A stretch of 64,000 nucleotides of DNA from Butyrivibrio sp. LC3010. Lineage in GTDB: Bacteria; Bacillota; Clostridia; Lachnospirales; Lachnospiraceae. The stretch lies in NCBI RefSeq assembly GCF_000424385.1, contig NZ_AUJU01000002.1, forward strand, positions 124,001 through 188,000, given 5' to 3'. The notes under the pieces were generated by a model. That model made no database searches. It had not been told where the DNA came from and worked only from the letters and a program-made list of their open reading frames with translations. A program made the translations under genes and the position numbers. Of the stretch, positions 57,052-64,000 are shown piece by piece. The number at the start of each line of letters is the position of its first letter. The stretch's first letter is position 1.

Positions 57052-57864
57052 TCAGTTGTTCTCCTTTGCAACGAACAAAGTACCTACATGCTTTTTATTA
57101 ATAATATCATATAAATTGTCTGTGTTATTACCATTTGTAATAAGCACATCAACACCCCTTGAAGTTGCAAGTTCAGCTGCCTGAAGCTTTGTTACCATTC
57201 CGCCGGTTCCTCTGTTAGAACCGCTTCCCTCAGCAAGCTCATATATTGTATCATCAATATTCTCAACTCTGCTGATAAGCTTCGCATCAGGATATTTAGA
57301 AGGATTCTTATCATAAAAGCCATCTATATCCGACAGGATAATAAGTTTACATGCTCCGCAAAATACAGCTACTATAGCTGAAAGCATATCATTATCAGAA
57401 AAGAGCTTCTGATCTGATTCAATCTCAACATGGCTTACTGAGTCATTTTCATTAACAATAGGAATAATATGATTTTCTAAAAGTGCATCAAATGTATTGG
57501 TAAGGTTTTCTTTTCTTATAGGATTCTCAATATCATCATTATCGAGAAGAATCTGCCCTACAAGTCTACCGTATTCACCAAATAATTTATCGTAAAGATG
57601 CATAAGTTCACATTGTCCTACTGATGCAGCAGCCTGTTTCAATCTCAAATCCTTTGGTTTTTGAGAAAGTCTCATTTTATTTGCCCCAACTGCGATCGCA
57701 CCAGAACTTACAAGCACCACATCATAGCCAAGATTCTCTATTCCTGCCAGTGCTCTGCAAAGAAGGTCAATCTGGTGGATATTTAATCCGCCATTCTCGT
57801 TGGTTATAGTCGATGTTCCGACTTTTACAACAATTCGCTCTTTTCTAATTTTCTTTCGGCTCAT
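57052..57864 (-). CDS. proB: Glutamate 5-kinase, PUA-less
   Basis: This 270-residue amino-acid kinase phosphorylates glutamate as the first step of proline synthesis. Signatures are VVKVGTSTI, VLVSSGAIAVGANKM, QILLDNDDI, VNENDSVSHVEI, and ILSDIDGFYD with GSGSNRGTGGMVTKL-AAE. The C-terminal PUA domain found in the longer (about 370-residue) enzymes is missing, as in several Firmicutes. Its partner proA is at 36002-37270. It follows the secreted-protein gene by 18 bases and precedes the GNAT gene. Confidence 0.95.
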   Translation of the reverse strand: MSRKKIRKERIVVKVGTSTITNENGGLNIHQIDLLCRALAGIENLGYDVVLVSSGAIAVGANKMRLSQKPKDLRLKQAAASVGQCELMHLYDKLFGEYGRLVGQILLDNDDIENPIRKENLTNTFDALLENHIIPIVNENDSVSHVEIESDQKLFSDNDMLSAIVAVFCGACKLIILSDIDGFYDKNPSKYPDAKLISRVENIDDTIYELAEGSGSNRGTGGMVTKLQAAELATSRGVDVLITNGNNTDNLYDIINKKHVGTLFVAKENN

Positions 57865-57882
57865 ATTTTTTCCCTATATTCC

Positions 57883-58704
57883 TCAGTTGTCAGTATCCAC
57901 AATTCTGTTAAAGTAATAGTCCACACAACCGGTTGTGTTACTCTTTACATACTTATAATTAACTCTGATAATCGTCGTGGCAAACATGCTGCTTTCACTG
58001 GTATTCTTATTATCATGTACAACTACCTGACGTTCATTACTCAAAACAACCTTTTTATTGTTCTGGATTGTTGTCCAGTACAGAGTAGGCTCTGTGATAT
58101 CTCCGGTAGTAACATTCTTATACTTACCAACCTGAATAGAAGTCAGTACGTAATTATTTGACATTGTAACATTAAATTTGCCTTTTGCAAGTTCTGTCAC
58201 ATAGTTTGAATTACCAAGAAAACCGGGCTTTGTTGAAAGTTCCTGTCCTTTAAATGTAGCCTTAGCAACAGGAGTTGCTGCATTTATAATTGCAAAATAT
58301 TCCTGATTATCTACAGAAAACTTGAATTTATAACGTCTGGCAGCTGTGGTATAAAAAGAAAATCTGTATGTGACTCTGTCATTTTGCTCATCAAAGCTTA
58401 CATAGGTTCTCTTATACTTAAGCTTCTTGTTGCACTTAATGTTCTTAATCTTTGCATCTTCATCATTGATTGTGACAGAAAGAACATTTTTTGCAAAAGA
58501 ACCTGGAGTAATGGTTACTGTATTATTACCAGTCTCTTTATATACAAGATTGCCCTTTTTATTTATTACCTGTGTTGTCTCACTGACATCTACTTTTGTA
58601 GCTGCCTTAACATTAATTGAATTTGCAGGAACACCGCTTACGATGAAAGCTGCTGCAAGAATTGATGCTATTATCCCCCTAATTGTATTCCCCACTTTTT
58701 TCAT
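57883..58704 (-). CDS. Secreted protein of unknown function
   Basis: The 273-residue protein has a clear signal peptide (basic start, hydrophobic core at about 10-27, then SGVPANSINVKAAT, cleaved near residue 35). The mature part is beta-rich, with few acidic stretches and a repeated theme of YKF/YRFSF strands, and no recognised domain. The gene ends 18 bases before proB, but no functional link is evident. The upstream gap carries the ssrA terminator. Confidence 0.75.
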   Translation of the reverse strand: MKKVGNTIRGIIASILAAAFIVSGVPANSINVKAATKVDVSETTQVINKKGNLVYKETGNNTVTITPGSFAKNVLSVTINDEDAKIKNIKCNKKLKYKRTYVSFDEQNDRVTYRFSFYTTAARRYKFKFSVDNQEYFAIINAATPVAKATFKGQELSTKPGFLGNSNYVTELAKGKFNVTMSNNYVLTSIQVGKYKNVTTGDITEPTLYWTTIQNNKKVVLSNERQVVVHDNKNTSESSMFATTIIRVNYKYVKSNTTGCVDYYFNRIVDTDN

Positions 58705-58793
58705 ATATTACCTCCTAATATTATGTTTATATTTTATGCCTAAAGACCATTCTAACCACAAGTAGACATAATTGCAAGAATAAGTTACGGCAT

Positions 58794-58820
58794 AAAAAAA
58801 GCGCCAATCGGCGCTTTTTT
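58794..58820 (-). terminator. Intrinsic terminator of ssrA
   Basis: On the minus strand AAAAAAGCGCC-GATT-GGCGCTTTTTTT forms a strong stem and U tract directly after the mature tmRNA 3' end. Confidence 0.9.
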
Positions 58821-58822
58821 AG

Positions 58823-59168
58823 TGGATTAGGCGGGAGTCGAACCCGCGTCCAAAAACCCATCCCCTGTCCTTCTACTGTCATAGCTGGCTATTGTGGCAA
58901 AGCCAATTCCCTCTTATAACCGGAAGCCCGCGCCCTAATATAAGAAGTAGCCCCTGATACGCCCATGATTACGGAGCAATCATCACGTCGTTTCCTGCAA
59001 AGTTGACGTAGATTGCTAAATGTGCAGGTGCACTTAGGTCTACGCGCCGCACTTAGGCAGCGAGTGCTAAATTATCTTCAGCGTTTATATTTAAGTTTGA
59101 GGTTTAACGCACCATCCTGCGGACAGCTTCTCCAGCTTCAGAATCCCTGTCGAAACCTTTACTAACCC
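58823..59168 (-). ncRNA. ssrA: Transfer-messenger RNA (tmRNA)
   Basis: The 5' end GGGTTAG (59162-59168) pairs with CTAATCC (58824-58830) as acceptor stem; the T arm GCGGGTTCGACTCCCGC is just inside. The discriminator A is the complement of 58823; CCA is not encoded. The tag reading frame is at 59053-59082: GCT GAA GAT AAT TTA GCA CTC GCT GCC TAA, giving AEDNLALAA after the charged Ala, with the TAAAC-type element before the resume codon. The molecule rescues stalled ribosomes with SmpB, encoded just upstream. Confidence 0.93.
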
Positions 59169-59222
59169 TTATTAAATTTTCAGGCATTCAGCATTTGAAT
59201 AACAAACCACGAATGCTTAATA

Positions 59223-59251
59223 AGTATATCGGCAATTTCAAATAAAATCAA
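59223..59251 (-). promoter_or_regulatory. ssrA promoter
   Basis: On the minus strand TTGATT (59246-59251), a 17-nt spacer and TATACT (59223-59228) lie about 55 bases before the mature 5' end. The leader between would be removed by processing. Confidence 0.65.
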
Positions 59252-59275
59252 CCTGCTATATAACATTTTTGACGA

Positions 59276-59740
59276 TTATCTAAGGCTTACCTTATAATCT
59301 CTCATAGCTTCTCTCTGCTGATCTCTCTTAGCAGTTGATTCTCTCTTGTCATAGAGCTTTTTACCCTTTGCAAGACCAATCTGAACTTTAACCCTTCCAT
59401 GCTTAAAATATACCTCAAGCGGAACAAGAGTATATCCCTGTGCCTGAGACGCCTGATCCAGCTTTCTTATTTCAAGTTTATGCAAAAGAAGTTTTCTCAC
59501 ACGAAGCGGATCTTTATTAAAAATATTTCCCTTTTCATAAGGGCTTATATTCATGCCACAGATAAATGCTTCACCCTTATCAATACTTACCCAGGCTTCC
59601 TTAATACTGCATTTTCCCTGCCTGAGAGACTTTACCTCAGTTCCAGCAAGACTGATTCCTGCCTCATATTTTTCTTCAATAAAATAGTCATGGAAAGCTT
59701 TTTTATTATTTGCTATCAGTTTAATCTTGTCATCAGCCAT
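59276..59740 (-). CDS. smpB: SsrA-binding protein
   Basis: The 154-residue protein binds tmRNA and delivers it to stalled ribosomes. The OB-fold segments [31 protein letters not shown] and [22 protein letters not shown] are diagnostic (read in parts), as is the basic C-terminal tail [25 protein letters not shown] precedes the ATG. It lies between rnr and ssrA. Confidence 0.97.
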   Translation of the reverse strand: MADDKIKLIANNKKAFHDYFIEEKYEAGISLAGTEVKSLRQGKCSIKEAWVSIDKGEAFICGMNISPYEKGNIFNKDPLRVRKLLLHKLEIRKLDQASQAQGYTLVPLEVYFKHGRVKVQIGLAKGKKLYDKRESTAKRDQQREAMRDYKVSLR

Positions 59741-59814
59741 GATGAACTCACCTCTATTCTAGTAATATGATATCTTGTTTTGGATAAAAAACAATAAACC
59801 ACAGGTTTAGTAAT

Positions 59815-62301
59815 TTATTTTTTTCTTCCTTTTTTCTGAGAACTTCTGGCAGCTTTTGATGTAGCTGATTTTTTATATTTGTGAACCTTATAGACCTTTC
59901 TACTGCTCACACTGTCTTTACTGTCTGCCTTTTTCTCTGATTTTTTCCCTTTTAATTTGCTTTTCTTCTTCAGTTCAGCAATTTCTTTAAGTATTTCTTT
60001 TTCTTTTTTCTTGCTTATCCTACCTAAATCATCGTACTTATTTCCAGACTGCTTTTTAATATCACCGGCGCCCTTTTTCTTAGCCTTAACAGGTGCCTCC
60101 TCAAAGGAACTATCAAGAGATAACTTTGAAATTTTAGCAGCTCTTAGCTTAGCCGGGGTCTTCTTTTCCGTTCTGGAAGTTTTCTTGCTCTTTTCAGACT
60201 TTCTCAGATGCTTATCTGATTTATGTTTACCATCCTTTTTGCCCGAAACAAGCTTAAGATGTCCGTTTTCATCCTCTTCATAATACTCTTCTTCATAATA
60301 ATCCTCTTCATAGAGATCATCATAATCTCCACTTCGAGAATCATCTGTAACCACACGAAAATCAATGGTCTTACTAAGTCTGTCAGTATCATGAACCTTA
60401 ACCTTCACTGTCTGTCCAAGACAGTACATTTTACCGGTGCGCTCACCAACAAGCCTGTAATTATCCTCGTCAAAAACATAAAAGTCATCTTCAATAGTAG
60501 AAGCGGGAACCAAACCCTCACATGTATTTGGAAGCTCGACAAACATTCCCCATCCGGTAACTCCGGAAACCACGCCTTCAAAAACCTCACCGATATGAGA
60601 TTCCATATATTGTGCCTTCTTCAGTTTATCGGTTTCCCTCTCAGCCTCTTCTGCGCGCCTCTCCGTATCAGATGAGTGCTTTGCAACTTCTTCAAGGATT
60701 TCATTATAATGCTTTATCTTGTCATCATCCATCCTTCCACGCAGATAATCTTTAATAATTCTATGTATCTGAAGGTCAGGATAACGCCTTATGGGTGAAG
60801 TGAAATGGCAATAATATTTGCATGCAAGTCCATAATGTCCCAGACATTCTGTACTATACTTAGCCTGCATCATACTACGCAAAGCGATTCTACTAATTAC
60901 AGCCTCTTCATCCGTTCCTTCTATTTTATCAAGAAGGCCCTGTATTTCAGAAGGTCTTACCTCATCGTCGCGAATATTCAAATGCAGTCCAAGTCTTGAT
61001 ATGAACGCATTGAGATTTGCAATTTTCTCCAAATCAGGCTGTTCATGTACTCTATAAACAAAAGGAGATTCCATCCAATAGAAATGCTCCGCAACTGTTT
61101 CGTTTGCAGCAAGCATAAAGCTCTCAATCATCTTTGTTGCCGTATTAGCCTGTCGCAACTGAATATCTAAGGGATTCCCCTCTCTATCAAGAATTATCTT
61201 TGCCTCAGGGAAATCAAAATCTATCGCTCCCCGACTTTGTCTCTTTTTTATTAAAATCTCTGAAAGTCTTGCCATATTCCTGAACATAGGAACAAGTTCA
61301 TGGTATTTTTCAATTTCTGTCTCATCTTCATCTTCCAAAATAGCAGCAACTGAAGTATAGCTCATTCTCTCATTAACATTAATAACTGTCTCAGCTATCT
61401 TATGAGAGATAACGCTACCATTAGAATCAATATCCATCAGGCAGCTAAGGGCAAGCCTGTCCTCTCCGTGATTAAGAGAGCAGATTCCATTACTCAATTT
61501 ATGAGGGAGCATAGGAATAACTCTGTCGACAAGATACACACTTGTACCCCTTTTTAACGCTTCTCTGTCAAGCGCAGAACCTTCCTGTACATAATTGGTT
61601 ACATCAGCTATATGCACTCCAAGATGATAAATACCATTCTCTACAGTCAGTGATACCGCATCATCAAGATCCTTCGCATCCTCACCATCTATCGTAACCA
61701 TATCCACGTTTCTAAGATCAAACCTTCCCTGATAATCACCTTCTATCAGATGATCTTTGCATTTTTCAGCCTGATTCATAACCTTCTCAGGAAATGCATT
61801 AGGAAGATCAAAGCCTTCAACTATAGACAGGATATCAACCCCGGGATCATTTATGTTACCAATGATGTCAGTAACTTTCCCTTCCGGTTTTCTGCTTTTA
61901 TTCGGATCTCCATAGTAGGTAATAGATACTACAACCTTATCACCGGATACCGCACCCTTAGAGTGTTCCTTTAGCACAAAAATATCCTGGGTGAACTTTA
62001 GATTATCAGGTATAACAAATCCGAAGGTATTACCATCCTGATAAGTGCCTACTATTCTGTCGACAGCTCTCACCAAAATATTGACTACTCTGCCTTCATC
62101 GCGCATTCCACCGTTCTGATCTTTATCAGAAGTAATCATTACTTCAACGGTATCTCCTTGAAAAGCTCCGCCTGTATATTCTTCGGGAATAAAAATATCC
62201 TCTTCTCTTCCTTCAACCTCTACAAATCCAAAGCCTCTTTGGTTAGAAATAAAGGTTCCTGTTATATTCTGTTTTTTCTTCATTATTTTTTTCTTACTCA
62301 T
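59815..62301 (-). CDS. rnr: Ribonuclease R
   Basis: The 828-residue 3'-5' exoribonuclease has two cold-shock-like OB domains, the RNB catalytic domain (about 220-560; VDMVTIDGEDAKDLDDAVSL with the metal-binding Asp residues) and an S1 domain (about 605-690). A long lysine-rich tail follows. The ATG at 62301 is chosen because GAAGGGA lies upstream and the longer frame begins inside the secG terminator. In this order it works with SmpB and tmRNA to destroy defective mRNA. Confidence 0.96.
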   Translation of the reverse strand: MSKKKIMKKKQNITGTFISNQRGFGFVEVEGREEDIFIPEEYTGGAFQGDTVEVMITSDKDQNGGMRDEGRVVNILVRAVDRIVGTYQDGNTFGFVIPDNLKFTQDIFVLKEHSKGAVSGDKVVVSITYYGDPNKSRKPEGKVTDIIGNINDPGVDILSIVEGFDLPNAFPEKVMNQAEKCKDHLIEGDYQGRFDLRNVDMVTIDGEDAKDLDDAVSLTVENGIYHLGVHIADVTNYVQEGSALDREALKRGTSVYLVDRVIPMLPHKLSNGICSLNHGEDRLALSCLMDIDSNGSVISHKIAETVINVNERMSYTSVAAILEDEDETEIEKYHELVPMFRNMARLSEILIKKRQSRGAIDFDFPEAKIILDREGNPLDIQLRQANTATKMIESFMLAANETVAEHFYWMESPFVYRVHEQPDLEKIANLNAFISRLGLHLNIRDDEVRPSEIQGLLDKIEGTDEEAVISRIALRSMMQAKYSTECLGHYGLACKYYCHFTSPIRRYPDLQIHRIIKDYLRGRMDDDKIKHYNEILEEVAKHSSDTERRAEEAERETDKLKKAQYMESHIGEVFEGVVSGVTGWGMFVELPNTCEGLVPASTIEDDFYVFDEDNYRLVGERTGKMYCLGQTVKVKVHDTDRLSKTIDFRVVTDDSRSGDYDDLYEEDYYEEEYYEEDENGHLKLVSGKKDGKHKSDKHLRKSEKSKKTSRTEKKTPAKLRAAKISKLSLDSSFEEAPVKAKKKGAGDIKKQSGNKYDDLGRISKKKEKEILKEIAELKKKSKLKGKKSEKKADSKDSVSSRKVYKVHKYKKSATSKAARSSQKKGRKK

Positions 62302-62351
62302 ATATAAGGTCCCTTCAATCTCCAGAGTATTTATAATGGTGAAATAAGATA

Positions 62352-62382
62352 ATAAAAGGGCACTCATTAAGAGTGCCCTTCA
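62352..62382 (-). terminator. Intrinsic terminator after secG
   Basis: On the minus strand the perfect stem AAGGGCACTC-TTAAT-GAGTGCCCTT is followed by TTATTATC. It lies 18 bases after the secG stop and ends before the rnr start. Confidence 0.85.
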
Positions 62383-62397
62383 AGCTGCAATTTACAA

Positions 62398-62640
62398 TTA
62401 AAATACAGTCATATTCAGTACAACGCTCAAAACGATAAACAGTACTGACAATACGATTGTAATCTTTTTAAGAACTCCCTCTCTGGAACGACCTTTAATC
62501 TTCCCCCAGTAAGTAGTCTCTGCAAATCCCTGAATAGCACCAAGTCCCTGTGTCTTACCCTCCTGAGCAAGTACAAGTGTAACAAGTGCAACACAATCGA
62601 TAACAAAAATAATTGCCAAAACAATTTTCAAAGCTGCCAC
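62398..62640 (-). CDS. secG: Preprotein translocase subunit SecG
   Basis: The 80-residue membrane protein has two helices (about 3-25 and 58-78) joined by the Gly-rich QEGKTQGLGAIQGFAETTYWGKIKGRSREGVL segment, typical of SecG. It assists SecYE. The start is GTG at 62640, supported by GGAGGG 7 nt upstream. It lies between gpmI and rnr as in related Firmicutes. Confidence 0.95.
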   Translation of the reverse strand: MAALKIVLAIIFVIDCVALVTLVLAQEGKTQGLGAIQGFAETTYWGKIKGRSREGVLKKITIVLSVLFIVLSVVLNMTVF

Positions 62641-62740
62641 AAAAACACCCTCCTAAAATTATACAGAAATACTTATTTAAGATAACATACTTTATCTATA
62701 AAATCAATAAGTATTGCTCTGAATACAGCTAAGCTAATCT

Positions 62741-62900
62741 CGTATGATGTTACTGTTCACACCTTACGGTGCTCACAGCAACTGGATTTGCCCATTCCAG
62801 TTGCCTTCGGCAAAGGGGCAAATCCTATATTCAAGACGTAGAACATTCTCACGCTCAGCGCAGCAAGTGCGCAGAGCTGTCTGAACAGTAACCGTATGAT
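62741..62900. mobile_element. MITE-like element with terminal inverted repeats and target duplication
   Basis: The 144-bp core (62749-62892) has 11-bp perfect terminal inverted repeats, GTTACTGTTCA and TGAACAGTAAC, flanked by CGTATGAT on both sides (62741-62748 and 62893-62900). Inside are nested stems, including GGATTTGCC (62784-62792) with GGCAAATCC (62817-62825). No protein is encoded. It lies between gpmI and secG, touching the gpmI stop codon. It may also be a REP-type repeat; see findings. Confidence 0.65.
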
Positions 62901-64000
62901 TACTTCTTAATAAGAAGTGATTTTCCTGTCATTTCAGCAGGCTGCTCATATCCCATGCACTCAATAAGTGTAGGAATGATATCTGCAAGACATCCGTTCT
63001 CACGAAGTGTATATGCAGGATCATAATTTACAAGGATGAACGGAACAGGATTTGTTGTATGAGCTGTAAAAGGCTCACCTGTCTCATAATCGATCATCAT
63101 GTCTGCATTACCGTGATCAGCACAGATGAATAATGTACCGTTCTTAGCTTTAACAGCTTCAACAATCTTACCAACACATGTATCAACTGTCTCAACTGCC
63201 TTAACAGCAGCCTCGATAACTCCTGTATGACCTACCATATCAGGATTAGCAAAGTTTGTAACTACAACATCATATTTATCAGAGTTAATAGCTTCAAGAA
63301 CTCTGTCACAAACTTCAGGCGCACTCATCTGAGGCTTAAGATCATAAGTAGGTACATCCTTAGGTGAATTTACAAGGATTCTGTCTTCACCTTCATTGGG
63401 CTCTTCAACACCACCATTGAAGAAGAAAGTAACGTGAGCATATTTCTCAGTCTCAGCAATACGAGCCTGCTTCATGCCCTTGTTTGCAAGCCACTCACCG
63501 AATGTGTTGTTAAGAAGTACCTTCTTAAAAGCGATTTCCTTGTTAGGAATAAGCGGATCATAATCTGTGAAGCATACATAAGTTGTCTTGATCCTATCGC
63601 CTCTGTCAAATTTATCAAATTCATTATCGCAGAAGCAATGTGTGATTTCTCTTGCTCTGTCAGGACGGAAGTTAAAGAAAATAATGGAATCATTATCCTT
63701 AATTGTAGCAACAGGTGCACCATCCTTCATGATAACTGTAGGAATTACGAATTCATCTGTCTTGCCATCCTTATATGTCTGAACCATGCACTCATGAGCG
63801 CTGTCTGCTTTATTACCCTCGCCCTTGGTCATAGCATCGTAAGCAATCTTAACTCGGTCGTAGTTATTATCTCTGTCCATAGCATAATATCTTCCGGAAA
63901 TAGTAGCTACTTCACCGATTCCGAGTTCCTTCATCTTGTCCTCAAGCTGCTGTACGAAATCAATACCTGATTCCGGAGGAGTATCACGTCCGTCAAGGAA
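62900..64000 (-). CDS. gpmI: 2,3-Bisphosphoglycerate-independent phosphoglycerate mutase (partial, 5' end beyond window)
   Basis: The frame continues to the right edge (FLDGRDTPPESGIDFVQQLE precedes the first internal Met), so about 366 residues of roughly 510 are present. Diagnostic segments are ATISGRYYAMDRDNNYDR, FFNFRPDRAREIT, FNGGVEEPNEGEDR, VTNFANPDMVGHTG and FICADHGNADMMIDYETGEP, which carry metal ligands. It interconverts 3- and 2-phosphoglycerate in glycolysis. secG follows in the same direction. Confidence 0.97.
   Translation of the reverse strand, partial: FLDGRDTPPESGIDFVQQLEDKMKELGIGEVATISGRYYAMDRDNNYDRVKIAYDAMTKGEGNKADSAHECMVQTYKDGKTDEFVIPTVIMKDGAPVATIKDNDSIIFFNFRPDRAREITHCFCDNEFDKFDRGDRIKTTYVCFTDYDPLIPNKEIAFKKVLLNNTFGEWLANKGMKQARIAETEKYAHVTFFFNGGVEEPNEGEDRILVNSPKDVPTYDLKPQMSAPEVCDRVLEAINSDKYDVVVTNFANPDMVGHTGVIEAAVKAVETVDTCVGKIVEAVKAKNGTLFICADHGNADMMIDYETGEPFTAHTTNPVPFILVNYDPAYTLRENGCLADIIPTLIECMGYEQPAEMTGKSLLIKK

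Noticed and set aside
1..64000. CRISPR arrays or tRNA genes
   Set aside because: No regularly spaced direct repeats were seen. The only tRNA-like arm (58830-58860) belongs to the tmRNA.

Overview
The window looks like a core-chromosome segment of an anaerobic, moderately AT-rich Firmicute, most likely a Lachnospiraceae member of the Butyrivibrio/Roseburia type. The reasons are the gene orders (gpmI-secG-rnr-smpB-ssrA; rlmH-phoH-HD protein-ybeY; ftsK-fhs-folD), an NfnAB-type transhydrogenase, the carboxyspermidine enzymes, AGGAGG-type ribosome binding sites with several TTG/GTG starts, and an AEDNLALAA-type tmRNA tag. This placement rests on family and synteny knowledge only; no 16S or database comparison was available. 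Nearly everything is on the minus strand. Only a CheY-like gene, aroC and one unknown gene are on the plus strand. No prophage, complete insertion sequence, CRISPR array or tRNA gene was seen.

Layout from the left. (1) 1-2887: a membrane hybrid histidine kinase and a REC-Hpt partner cut by the window edge. (2) 3065-7880: a DUF4349 lipoprotein and a feoA-gltX-uvrD-like operon. (3) 7976-17311: a polyamine region with speA-speE-carboxynorspermidine dehydrogenase, nspC, aguA and aguB. Uracil phosphoribosyltransferase, a ThiF/TcdA-like protein and an orphan CheY lie among them. It encodes arginine to agmatine to N-carbamoylputrescine to putrescine, plus two formally alternative routes to spermidine. 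(4) 17568-21102: serC-serA-DUF1015 with a good promoter. (5) 21302-29008: leuB, a GT-C-like membrane protein, ilvD, ilvB and an L,D-transpeptidase. (6) 29190-33431: yajC, tgt, an M15 carboxypeptidase and aroC. (7) 33696-40778: a lactonase-fold protein and an operon of BaiN-like flavoprotein, a flavoprotein fused to 5-formyl-THF cyclo-ligase, proA and a duplicated class II aldolase-like protein. (8) 40895-48634: NfnAB followed by an unknown membrane protein, rlmH, phoH, a pseudo-HD PgpH-like protein, ybeY and a flippase-type transporter. (9) 48732-55627: ftsK-fhs-folD and a zinc-ribbon/TPR membrane protein. (10) 55778-58704: an unknown gene, a GNAT protein, proB and a secreted protein. (11) 58794-64000: ssrA, smpB, rnr, secG and the 3' part of gpmI.

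The most unusual items are these. The protein in the PgpH position (c-di-AMP phosphodiesterase) has lost the extracellular domain and the HD metal ligands. A COG2509-type flavoprotein and 5-formyl-THF cyclo-ligase form one open reading frame. A class II aldolase-like protein has a degenerate second copy of its domain. Both SpeE and the carboxyspermidine enzymes are encoded together. Several small non-coding repeats are present, including a 144-bp MITE-like element with 11-bp terminal inverted repeats and an apparent 8-bp target duplication, and two copies of a palindromic intergenic family.

No gene-free stretch longer than about 300 bases exists apart from the ssrA locus; gaps of 200-265 bases are filled mostly by repeats and terminators. 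Minus-strand starts were adjusted where a Shine-Dalgarno sequence clearly favours an internal codon. Residue numbers marked 'about' are estimates made by hand.
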